Shown here: in pieces, positions 16,317 to 23,629 of the stretch | Numbering within the stretch: position 1 is the first letter of the stretch | Layout: every line of letters starts with the position of its first letter | Origin: Synergistaceae bacterium UBA5827 | GTDB lineage: Bacteria > Synergistota > Synergistia > Synergistales > 79-D21 | DNA length: 28,779 nt | Assembly: GCA_002432945.1 (NCBI GenBank) | Contig: DJHE01000021.1 | Coordinates: forward strand, 20,538-49,316 | Reading direction: 5' to 3' | Notes under the pieces: model-generated | Databases searched by the model: none | What the model saw: the letters and a program-made list of their open reading frames with translations, nothing else | Told to the model about the DNA's origin: nothing | Made by a program: the position numbers and the translations under genes

Positions 16317-17755
16317 AACTGAGCCATGACAGGATCAGGAACGTCCACCTGCTTGGAATCGGAGGTTCAGGGATGAGCGGGTTGGCAGCGCTTCTTTCCG
16401 AACTCGGCTTCGAGGTTTCAGGGTGCGACATGGCTCACTCTTACTACATGGAAAAACTGCTTGCCCGGAGGGTTGATTGTGTCCTTGGGCACGATCCTGC
16501 GCACCTGGATCGCTACAGTCCCGACTTGCTGGTTTATAGCAGTGCCATTCCCGATCATAACGAGGAACTGATCGAGGCCGGCAGGCGGGGAATCTCGATC
16601 GCACGGCGCGCAGAGGTCCTGAGTGCCCTCTTCAACGAGCGCTTTGGCGTTGGAATCGCGGGGACCCACGGGAAGACGACTACGTCGTCGATGACAGCAT
16701 TGATCCTTGACCGTGCGGGACTGAAGCCGACCGTGGCCATCGGGGGCGAGATCTGCGATATCGGAGCGAATGCCCGCCTGGGAGCGGGACTTCCCATGGT
16801 AGCTGAACTTGACGAGAGCGATGGTTCATTCGAGCTGTTCCGGACTAATGTTTCGGTTGTCACCAACGTGGACTGGGACCATGTCGACCACTACAAGAGC
16901 CGGCAAGAAGTCGAATGGGCCTTTATCCGTTTCCTGAAGAACAGGAAGAAGGATTCATCCGTCGTCATTTGTGGGGAAGACCCCGGGGCTGCGAGACTCA
17001 TCGAGCTTAACCGGGCTAGCGGGGGAGCGGCATTTTACACGACTTACGGCTGGGGGTCAGGGTGGGATTGGGGTGCTTTTGACGTGAACCACATCCCCGG
17101 CGGCGGAGTTTCGTTCAATGTCCTTCACCACGGAAAGCCTAAGGGCTCGATCACCCTGAAGGTTTCGGGAGACCACAACGTCCTGAACGCATTAGCTGCT
17201 TGTGCGGCTTCATCCTGCATGAACGTTCCCTTTGAAACGGCAAGTGATGCCCTTAAAGCGTTCAAGGGAGCAAAGCGTCGTCTCCAGTACATGGGTTCGG
17301 TGGGCGAGATAGATCTTTACGACGATTACGGCCATCACCCCAGGGAAGTGGCAGCAACGCTTAGGGCTGTCCGCTCGGTCTTCCCCGGCCGTCGAATCGT
17401 AACCCTGTTCCAGCCTCATCGGTTTACCCGGACCGCCGCCCTTTATAGGGAATTCGCCGAGGTCCTGACACAGGCTGACCGTCTTTTCCTGGTTCCTATC
17501 TATGGGGCAGACGAAACCCCCATCCCGGGGGTGTGTTCCGGTCTCATCGCCCGGACGATGACCGAAAAGGGTGCTCGCCAGGTGACGCTCTGCAACGACC
17601 TTGCGGAAGCGGTAGAGCGGATCGGTGCGGAAGCACGGCGCGATGACCTTGTCCTTACCCTGGGGGCGGGGAATGTCAACGCTGCTTGCGAACAACTCAT
17701 GAGTCGCCTCGAGCAACAAGAGTCCGTAGCCAATGCCATGGCCTGCAGCGCTTGA
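16304..17755 (+). CDS. murC: UDP-N-acetylmuramate:L-alanine ligase MurC
   Basis: MurC (483 residues) adds L-Ala to UDP-MurNAc, the first amino acid of the stem peptide. Motifs are the N-terminal VHLLGIGGSGMSGLAALL, the ATP loop GIAGTHGKTTTSSM near residue 118, ELDESDGSFE, NVDWDHVDHYKS, DDYGHHPREVAATL and FQPHRFTRT. The last two are MurC-specific. The start is TTG 16304, with GGAG at 16291-16294 nine bases upstream, overlapping the murG end by 13 nt. Separate murC and murB genes follow each other as in many dcw clusters; no ddl gene lies between them. Confidence 0.97.
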   Translation: MDGLKLSHDRIRNVHLLGIGGSGMSGLAALLSELGFEVSGCDMAHSYYMEKLLARRVDCVLGHDPAHLDRYSPDLLVYSSAIPDHNEELIEAGRRGISIARRAEVLSALFNERFGVGIAGTHGKTTTSSMTALILDRAGLKPTVAIGGEICDIGANARLGAGLPMVAELDESDGSFELFRTNVSVVTNVDWDHVDHYKSRQEVEWAFIRFLKNRKKDSSVVICGEDPGAARLIELNRASGGAAFYTTYGWGSGWDWGAFDVNHIPGGGVSFNVLHHGKPKGSITLKVSGDHNVLNALAACAASSCMNVPFETASDALKAFKGAKRRLQYMGSVGEIDLYDDYGHHPREVAATLRAVRSVFPGRRIVTLFQPHRFTRTAALYREFAEVLTQADRLFLVPIYGADETPIPGVCSGLIARTMTEKGARQVTLCNDLAEAVERIGAEARRDDLVLTLGAGNVNAACEQLMSRLEQQESVANAMACSA

Positions 17756-18656
17756 ACGACAACTGAAGATCTCCCTGCAGGATCGGGTCCCCCTTGCTCC
17801 CTTGACTACATGGAAGGTGGGGGGCGAGGCGGAGTTTCTTCTCGCCCCGCGCGATCCCCATGAAGCACACAGGGCCTTTGCACTCTGCCAGGCGGAAGGA
17901 GTGCCGACCTGGCGGATTGGCGGGGGCAGCAATATCCTTGTCCATCCGGCTGGGCTCGCGGGACTCACCTTGTGGATGGGGCGAATGGACAGCTTTTCCT
18001 GGGCTTGGCGGGACAAAGGAATGCTTCTCGTCGAAGCAGATGCCGGATGCCCGACTCGGCGTCTGCTTAATTTTTGCCTTTCCCAAGGTTTTTCAGGCTT
18101 GGAATTTGCCACAGGGATTCACGGAAGCATCGGTGGTGCCCTGATGTGCAATGCGGGGGCGGGGGCAGATTCCATGGGGCAATCCGTCGAATGGGTGGAA
18201 TCGGTGGAGAGAGATGGAAGCCTCAGGCGCTGGGATTCCGCGGAAATCCGTTTTGATTACCGGTTCAGTTCACTCGCGGCTGAACCCAGGCTGGTAACCC
18301 GCTGCTGCTTGAAGCTTGAGGCCGCAGAGAGATCCCTTGTCAGGGAAAAGGTCCTACGGTTTTGGTCGCTCCGCAAGGGACAACCTCACGGGACGATGAC
18401 AGCCGGATGCGTTTTCAAGAACCCCGGGCCTGGAGTGGAACCTGCAGGTCTTTTGTTAGACCGGTCAGGCTGCAAGGGGTTGACTGTCGGAAACGCGAGG
18501 GTTTCGCCACTCCATGCGAATTTTGTTGAAAATGCAGGTTCTGCCATGGCCACTGATATCTGGCACCTCATTTGCCTCTGCAGGCAGAGAGTTCTTGAGA
18601 TGAGCGGGGTTTGGCTGGAATTGGAGGTGAACCTCCTCGGTGGCCCGTGGGAGTAA
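17733..18656 (+). CDS. murB: UDP-N-acetylenolpyruvoylglucosamine reductase MurB
   Basis: MurB (307 residues), an FAD enzyme that reduces enolpyruvyl-UDP-GlcNAc to UDP-MurNAc with NADPH. FAD-binding segments are WRIGGGSNILVHPAGLAG (60-77) and GLEFATGIHGSIGGALMCNAGAGA (about 122-145). Catalytic residues by family alignment are R177 in DYRFSS, C226 in TAGCVFKNP, and E298 near the C-terminus. The proton donor is Ser in E. coli MurB, and a Cys at this position occurs in some bacterial enzymes. The compact form without the E. coli-type extra loop fits type II MurB. ATG 17733 overlaps murC by 23 nt and has only a weak ribosome site, which suggests coupling. MurB precedes MurC in the pathway although it follows it in gene order. 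Confidence 0.95.
   Translation: MPWPAALERQLKISLQDRVPLAPLTTWKVGGEAEFLLAPRDPHEAHRAFALCQAEGVPTWRIGGGSNILVHPAGLAGLTLWMGRMDSFSWAWRDKGMLLVEADAGCPTRRLLNFCLSQGFSGLEFATGIHGSIGGALMCNAGAGADSMGQSVEWVESVERDGSLRRWDSAEIRFDYRFSSLAAEPRLVTRCCLKLEAAERSLVREKVLRFWSLRKGQPHGTMTAGCVFKNPGPGVEPAGLLLDRSGCKGLTVGNARVSPLHANFVENAGSAMATDIWHLICLCRQRVLEMSGVWLELEVNLLGGPWE
18623..18636 (+). promoter_or_regulatory. Hairpin enclosing the ftsQ Shine-Dalgarno
   Basis: GGAGG (18623-18627) is the only good ribosome site for the downstream GTG at 18640, and it pairs perfectly with CCTCC (18632-18636) across a TGAA loop. Folding would mask the site, and translation of the murB end through it would open it, giving translational coupling. 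The open site is 12 nt from the GTG, which is long. Confidence 0.5.
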
Positions 18657-19494
18657 GCAGGCCAACCCGGGGCGAAAGCTCCTGTGGTTAGCTCTTCTTC
18701 TCGGAATCTTGTGCGGATTTGAAAACCACTACCAGGTCCTAAGGCTGGTTGAACTGACGGTCACACCTCCCGGCAGCCTTCCAGACCCTGTACTGTGGAG
18801 GTCGATCGGCAGCCTTTCGAGGCGATTTTGGGTCATACCGGTATTGCGAAGGGAAGCGATTGCTCGGGAACTTGGAGAACGCTATCCGGCGGAAATAACG
18901 TTTTCGATTTCTGGATGGGGCCGGATCATGATCAAAGCCCGGTCCTATGTTCCCTGGCTCGACTTGGTTTACCAGGGACGGGAATATGTCCTTTCAACGG
19001 ATGGGCATATTTGGCCAAAATCCTTTTCGATCGATGCAAAACCGGGCAAGGCTGCTGGCGATAAAGCTCTTCCGATATGGTATTGGGACAAGAATCTCCA
19101 GGGGCCTTTTGGAGATATCGATAGACGGGACAAGATTGTCCAGAAATCCATCCTGCCTACGGAGGATCTTCGACGATGGCAGGATAAGCTTTCCAGGCAA
19201 GGCTGGCTTGGTAAGCCGATTTCCGTCACGGTGTCTCTCCGGGGAGGGACCCGAATCTTGAAAGTCGTTGCGCAAAGGAACAACCAAAGGATACAATTGG
19301 AATTGGGCGATCATACCGAAAACTGGGAGACCATATTTTCCGCTACGCGGAAAATACTGGCTGAGAAGGCACAGGCCGATGAACCAAGCCTGGTCATCGA
19401 TGCCACCTACGAAGGGAAGATCGTCGCAAGAAATGTTCCTCCTGACGGAATGGATGGTAATAGGCGAAGGCCGGAAGGGAGCGAAACGAATTGA
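18640..19494 (+). CDS. ftsQ: FtsQ-like cell division protein
   Basis: A 284-residue bitopic protein between murB and ftsA, the usual place of ftsQ. A short basic N-terminus (ARGSKQANPGRK) leads into one membrane helix (LLWLALLLGILCGF, about residues 13-27). The outside part begins with a POTRA-like domain (LRLVELTVTPPG ... VIPVLRREAIARELGERYPAEITFSISGWGRIMIKARSYVPWLDLVYQGREYVLSTDGHIW), matching the FtsQ pattern of a strand, a helix with R/E-rich L..RYP, and a 'yvLs.dG.iw' strand. The rest is poorly conserved. FtsQ links the early divisome to FtsL/FtsB. Start GTG 18640 is the only initiation codon placing a normal cytoplasmic tail before the helix; it overlaps murB by 17 nt. Function rests on position, topology and weak motif similarity. 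Confidence 0.82.
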   Translation: MARGSKQANPGRKLLWLALLLGILCGFENHYQVLRLVELTVTPPGSLPDPVLWRSIGSLSRRFWVIPVLRREAIARELGERYPAEITFSISGWGRIMIKARSYVPWLDLVYQGREYVLSTDGHIWPKSFSIDAKPGKAAGDKALPIWYWDKNLQGPFGDIDRRDKIVQKSILPTEDLRRWQDKLSRQGWLGKPISVTVSLRGGTRILKVVAQRNNQRIQLELGDHTENWETIFSATRKILAEKAQADEPSLVIDATYEGKIVARNVPPDGMDGNRRRPEGSETN

Positions 19495-20813
19495 AAGACG
19501 AGCCCGATCTTTTGGTCGGTTTGGATTTGGGAACGACAAAAATCGCAGTGGTTGTGGCAGAAATGGACACGCACTCGGGGGAAGCGCAGATTATCGGCGT
19601 TGGAGAGGCCCCTTCCATGGGAATAAGGAAAGGGATGATCGTCAACCTGGAACAGGCTACCCGTTCCATACAGGCTGCCGTTGAAGACGCCGAAAGCATG
19701 GTGGGCCTGGGGATCGACAAGGTGACGGTCGCTTTTTCAGGTGCCGAAACAACAAGTGTCCGAACCAAGGGCATGATATCGCTTGGCCGTTCGGCGAGGC
19801 AGGTAACTCTCGAAGATGTGGATCGGATCATTGAAGCTGCCCAATCGGAGATTGCAGTTCCCGTTAACCGTTGCATCCTCCACACGATACCCGTCGAATA
19901 TACCCTGGACGGTCACTCGGGGATCGATGATCCCCTCGATATGACCGGTGTCCGGCTCGAAGTCGAGCTCCAGTCCATCATTGTACCGAGCGCGGTCATC
20001 CAGAACGTCGTCAATTGCGTAAGCAAAGCCGGCCTTGAAGTTTCGGGGCTTGTCATGAAGCCACTAGCCAGTTCCCTGGGTTGCCTTTCAAACGAAGAGG
20101 CGATGGCGGGTGTTGTGGTGGTTGACCTCGGTGGCGGGACAACCGGGGTCTCTGTTTTTTCAGAAGGAAGGCCTCGGAGGCTTTCTGTCATCCCGGTGGG
20201 TGGAGACCATATCACCAACGACCTGGCCTGCGTCCTCAGGATCCCGATAAGCCGTGCCGATGCCCTGAAAAAGAACGTGTCACTTTCTCCCGACAACCTT
20301 GGGCAGAACGAAAAAATCGAAGTTGAGAGCATGGGAAAGACACTCTCTTTCAGCGTCAGGGAAGTTGTTGAAGTCATCGCTTGTCGCCTTGACGAACTCT
20401 TCTCTTCCCTTGTGGAAAACGAACTCAAGGAATCCGGCGTTTCCATGATGCCGGGAGGCATTGTCCTGACGGGCGGCGTTTCCAGGTTGTCCGGTTTGGA
20501 TGCTTACGTTTCCAGGTTGCTGGACTTGCCTGTCCGTGTTGCAGGCCCGGTTGACGCTGGCCGAATGCCCCCCGGGATGAACAGCGAAGAGTACACCAGC
20601 GGTGCGGGGATTATCCGGTACATTCTCGAGAAGGAGCGGAATCCGTATCGTTACATGGAGTCGGACCTGCCGTCCGAGGGAGGGGCTTCATCATTCCGCG
20701 CGAGGCGAGGCAGGGTAGGGGTGTCCGCGGGAAACGGCAGGAAGAAGGTTGGCGATGGAGCACTCAAGACCGTGATGGAAAACATCCGGAAATCTGTGAA
20801 GGACTTGTTTTGA
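19491..20813 (+). CDS. ftsA: Cell division protein FtsA
   Basis: FtsA (440 residues), the actin-like ATPase that tethers FtsZ to the membrane. The phosphate-1 motif GLDLGTTKIAVVVAEM is at residues 10-25. The 1C domain specific to FtsA follows, then the phosphate-2 motif VVVDLGGGTTGVSVFSEG and the adenosine motif GGIVLTGGVSRLSGLDAYVSRLL. The C-terminus ends in an amphipathic stretch (TVMENIRKSVKDLF), the usual membrane-targeting helix, after a flexible basic linker. Start TTG 19491 has AAGGGAG 9 nt upstream and overlaps the ftsQ stop. Confidence 0.97.
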   Translation: MKDEPDLLVGLDLGTTKIAVVVAEMDTHSGEAQIIGVGEAPSMGIRKGMIVNLEQATRSIQAAVEDAESMVGLGIDKVTVAFSGAETTSVRTKGMISLGRSARQVTLEDVDRIIEAAQSEIAVPVNRCILHTIPVEYTLDGHSGIDDPLDMTGVRLEVELQSIIVPSAVIQNVVNCVSKAGLEVSGLVMKPLASSLGCLSNEEAMAGVVVVDLGGGTTGVSVFSEGRPRRLSVIPVGGDHITNDLACVLRIPISRADALKKNVSLSPDNLGQNEKIEVESMGKTLSFSVREVVEVIACRLDELFSSLVENELKESGVSMMPGGIVLTGGVSRLSGLDAYVSRLLDLPVRVAGPVDAGRMPPGMNSEEYTSGAGIIRYILEKERNPYRYMESDLPSEGGASSFRARRGRVGVSAGNGRKKVGDGALKTVMENIRKSVKDLF

Positions 20814-20843
20814 CCATTCTGGATCCTGCAGGAGGCGAACGGC

Positions 20844-22031
20844 ATGGCCGACATTTTTGAGATCGAGAAAGCGAGTCGTCCATTCAGGGAAGTTATCAAG
20901 GTTATGGGTATTGGTGGAGGCGGGAACAATGCGCTGAACCATATCGCCCGAAGCGGACTTGTCGGCGTGGAGTTCGTGGGAGCCAATACGGACATGGCTC
21001 ATCTCCAGACCTCGGAAGCGGACGTCAGGGTTGTCCTGGGCAAGGAATTGACCCGGGGGCTCGGTGCCGGAGCGGATCCTGAGGTTGGAATGAAGGCGGC
21101 GAAGGAGTCGAGGGAAGAGATCCGCCAGCTTCTTGAAGGAGCGGACATGGTTTTTTTGACAGCAGGGATGGGCGGTGGGACCGGAACAGGATCGACCCCG
21201 GTAATCGCCGAGGTGGCAAAGGAAATGGGGGTTCTTGTTGTCGCCGTCGTCACGAGGCCTTTTTCATTCGAAGGCAGGAAGCGGCTCATGCAGGCGAAGA
21301 CCGGGATAGAAAACCTGAAGGACAAAGTCGACGCATTGATTGTCATTCCGAATGACAAGCTTCTGGAAATTTCCGATTGCAAGACGGCCCTTTGCGATGC
21401 TTTCCGTCTTGCGGATGATGTGCTTCGGCAGGCAGTACAGGGAGTGACCGACCTGATTTTTCGACCCGGACTCGTCAATGTCGATTTTGCGGATGTCCGT
21501 ACCGTAATGAGCAACGCCGGTTCTGCCATCATGGGAATCGGAGAGGCGGAAGGAGAGTCCCGCGCAGAAATCGCCGCAAGGGCGGCGATCAACAGCCCGT
21601 TGATGGAAACCCAGATGGCTGGAGCCAAGGGCGTCCTTTTCAACGTGACCGGCGGTGCAAGCCTTGGGATCCACGAGATAAACGAGGCGGCCGGAGTCAT
21701 TACGGAAGCGGCTGATGAAGATGCAACGATCATTTGGGGCAATGTTGTCGATCCTTCCATGGGAGAAAAGATACAAATCACGGTGATCGCGACCGGCTTT
21801 TCGGAACAGCCGGCAGTCCCGTCCCCGATCAGGAAGGTAGAGACCGTTCGTAGGACTGTTACTCCTCAACCGGTCCAACCGGTCACGCGTGTCCGCAAAA
21901 ACCGGATTGACCTGGAAGAGGCGGAAGTCCGGTCTTCCTCCCAGGACGAAGATCTTTTCAAGATCAGCGGGGTACCGACGAACCACCTTGACATTCCGTC
22001 GGTCATCCGTCGTCGAAAGGCTGGAGACTGA
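20844..22031 (+). CDS. ftsZ: Cell division protein FtsZ
   Basis: FtsZ (395 residues), the tubulin-like GTPase that forms the division ring. The GTP-binding tubulin signature GGGTGTGS lies near residues 110-117, with the N-terminal VMGIGGGGNNALNHI glycine loop. The T7 catalytic loop NVDFADVRTVMSNAGSA is near 213-229. A short variable linker with Pro/Val repeats (PVQPVTRVRKNRIDLEEAEV) leads to the conserved C-terminal peptide LDIPSVIRRRK, which binds FtsA and other partners. ATG 20844 follows GGAGGCG at about 20831. It lies 30 nt after ftsA. Confidence 0.98.
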   Translation: MADIFEIEKASRPFREVIKVMGIGGGGNNALNHIARSGLVGVEFVGANTDMAHLQTSEADVRVVLGKELTRGLGAGADPEVGMKAAKESREEIRQLLEGADMVFLTAGMGGGTGTGSTPVIAEVAKEMGVLVVAVVTRPFSFEGRKRLMQAKTGIENLKDKVDALIVIPNDKLLEISDCKTALCDAFRLADDVLRQAVQGVTDLIFRPGLVNVDFADVRTVMSNAGSAIMGIGEAEGESRAEIAARAAINSPLMETQMAGAKGVLFNVTGGASLGIHEINEAAGVITEAADEDATIIWGNVVDPSMGEKIQITVIATGFSEQPAVPSPIRKVETVRRTVTPQPVQPVTRVRKNRIDLEEAEVRSSSQDEDLFKISGVPTNHLDIPSVIRRRKAGD

Positions 22032-22057
22032 ACGAACGGCCGGGAGGAGTCGGTTTC

Positions 22058-23629
22058 TTGAGAGGAAGAAGGGGTGCCCCCGCAGTCTTGGGTCCCTCCC
22101 GGTCTGGCAGGGAGTGGGAATCCGTCACGCTGAAAGAAGTGGCGGTCCTTCCTTTAAACCATGGGGGCGACCCGTCCTGGGCCCTTGTCTTTCCTTCGGA
22201 TTACGGAACTGCGATTTCGAATCTCGGTTTCCATTATGTCTTTTACCAGTTGAAAAGGCTGGGGGTTGGCGTTGAACGGTTCTTTCATTCGCCAATCCCC
22301 AACATTTCTGTCGAAAATCGCCGTCCCCTGCAGGATTTCCCCATCATAACCGCAAGTATTGCCTACGAACCGGATGCCTTGAACTTCCTCCAGCTCCTGG
22401 ATCTTGCAGGCATCCCCTTGAGGAGGAAGCAGAGAAGAACTGATGGATTTCCCATTATCGGTGCGGCGGGAGCCTTCACTTCCATCAATCCCTCCATACT
22501 TCTATCGGTTTCCGATTTTATCGTGCTGGGAGATGGTGAACCCGTCATCCCTTTCCTCGTCAATTGCTTCAGGGACTACACACGCGTAGGGGACCGGGAG
22601 AAGTTATTGAAAACGCTGGACGAGCACCCCTCTATCCTTGTCCCGGAAACTGGGGAAGAGAAACTCCTTGACTCGCTCAATAACGGGACCAAGAGGGTTG
22701 CGATCACACCATGCGGGCAATCGCTCGGGCACGGGATTTGGATCAGCCCCAACTCCGCCTTCGGGGACACGCTCCTCCTCGAGTTGCAAAGGGGATGCAT
22801 GAGAGGTTGCCCCTATTGTGTCCTTCCTGCCTGTTTCTCGCCGCTCAGGCAGAGACCTCTTGAGGCGGTTTTGCAAGCGCTGGAGAAGAGTGCTTCCCAG
22901 GTACCTTTCTCACAGGTAGGCCTGGTCACGCCCGAAGCCGGGGATTATCCAGGGCTGGATGCGCTTCTGGATCGTATTGAAAGTCTCGGGAAAGGGGTCT
23001 CTTTCGCCTCGTTGAGAATTGACAACCTGACGCCGAGAATGGTCCGGTCATTGCGGGTGTCCGGGCGGGAAAGCCTGACGATTGCTCCTGAGACAGGCAC
23101 GGATGCCTTGCGCTTGAATTGCGGAAAGCCGTTCACCAATGGGCAGATCCTTGATAAGCTTGAGATGGCGCGCACGGAGGGCATGAAAAAAGTCAAGCTC
23201 TACTTCATGGTCGGGCTTCCAACAGAAACGGATGAAGATGTGCTAGCCATTGCCAGCCTGGCGGGAATGATCCGGAAGGAATTGCACATGGGCATTTCGC
23301 TTTCAGTGAACGCTTTTGTTCCCAAACCCCATACCCCCTGGGGTAGCAAGGCTTTTATCGGGGTACAAGGCTCCGAGAAAAAGTTCCAGCTTTTGAAGCG
23401 CGCGATTGCAGAATACCTTGGAAAGGGATGCGAAGCTCGCTTTTCCAGCGCTCGGGAAGCAGAGTTGGAATACCGCCTTTCCTGGGCTGGGCCGGAAGCG
23501 GTGGATTGGATGGAAAAGCTTGTCGAAAAAAGGAAAAGCCGTCAAGAAAATAATTTTCCTGACGGCTTGTGTCGCAAACGGCCGCGGCCGCTTTTAAATG
23601 AATTGCTTACGGCTTCGGGAAATCCTTGA
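22058..23629 (+). CDS. B12-binding-domain-like radical SAM protein, 3' end probably altered
   Basis: A 523-residue reading frame of the radical SAM superfamily. The 4Fe-4S cluster motif C247-MRG-C251-PY-C254 sits in LELQRGCMRGCPYCVLPACF, and the TIM-barrel segments LTIAPETGTDALRLNCGKPF and KLYFMVGLPTETDEDVLAIASL follow. The N-terminal part (ALVFPSDYGTAISNLGFHYVFYQLKRLGVGVERFF ... IIGAAGAFTSINPSILLSVSDFIVLGDGEPVI) resembles the B12-binding-like domain of a family of uncharacterised radical SAM proteins. The substrate is unknown. TTG 22058 has GGGAGGAG 8 nt upstream. The last 35 or so residues (from about KSRQENN) read through a hairpin that looks like a minus-strand terminator and then antisense into the end of trpB, so the true C-terminus is probably missing or replaced at a junction near 23,520-23,600. 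Confidence 0.85.
   Translation: MRGRRGAPAVLGPSRSGREWESVTLKEVAVLPLNHGGDPSWALVFPSDYGTAISNLGFHYVFYQLKRLGVGVERFFHSPIPNISVENRRPLQDFPIITASIAYEPDALNFLQLLDLAGIPLRRKQRRTDGFPIIGAAGAFTSINPSILLSVSDFIVLGDGEPVIPFLVNCFRDYTRVGDREKLLKTLDEHPSILVPETGEEKLLDSLNNGTKRVAITPCGQSLGHGIWISPNSAFGDTLLLELQRGCMRGCPYCVLPACFSPLRQRPLEAVLQALEKSASQVPFSQVGLVTPEAGDYPGLDALLDRIESLGKGVSFASLRIDNLTPRMVRSLRVSGRESLTIAPETGTDALRLNCGKPFTNGQILDKLEMARTEGMKKVKLYFMVGLPTETDEDVLAIASLAGMIRKELHMGISLSVNAFVPKPHTPWGSKAFIGVQGSEKKFQLLKRAIAEYLGKGCEARFSSAREAELEYRLSWAGPEAVDWMEKLVEKRKSRQENNFPDGLCRKRPRPLLNELLTASGNP
23524..23568 (-). terminator. Intrinsic terminator of trpB (minus strand)
   Basis: A 14-bp stem with one mismatch (23536-23550 with 23554-23568, loop TAA) is followed on the minus strand by TTTTCCTTTTTTC, a good U-tract. 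On the plus strand the stem is followed by GTGTCGC, so it is not a terminator in that direction. It lies 39 nt after the trpB stop, which makes trpB its natural owner even though it is inside the plus-strand radical SAM frame. Confidence 0.75.
23579..23590. repeat. 12-bp GC palindrome containing a NotI site at the compositional break
   Basis: CGGCCGCGGCCG is a perfect 12-bp palindrome, and 23584-23591 reads GCGGCCGC, the NotI recognition sequence. It lies between the trpB terminator and the trpB stop codon. It could be a chance GC-rich stretch, part of a second weak hairpin (it is followed by CTTTT on the plus strand), or a trace of a cloning junction. Confidence 0.5.

Noticed and set aside
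23516..23521. HindIII site as proof of a ligation junction
   Set aside because: AAGCTT occurs many times in the left half (for example near 3700, 4018 and 4735), so one more near the break carries little weight.
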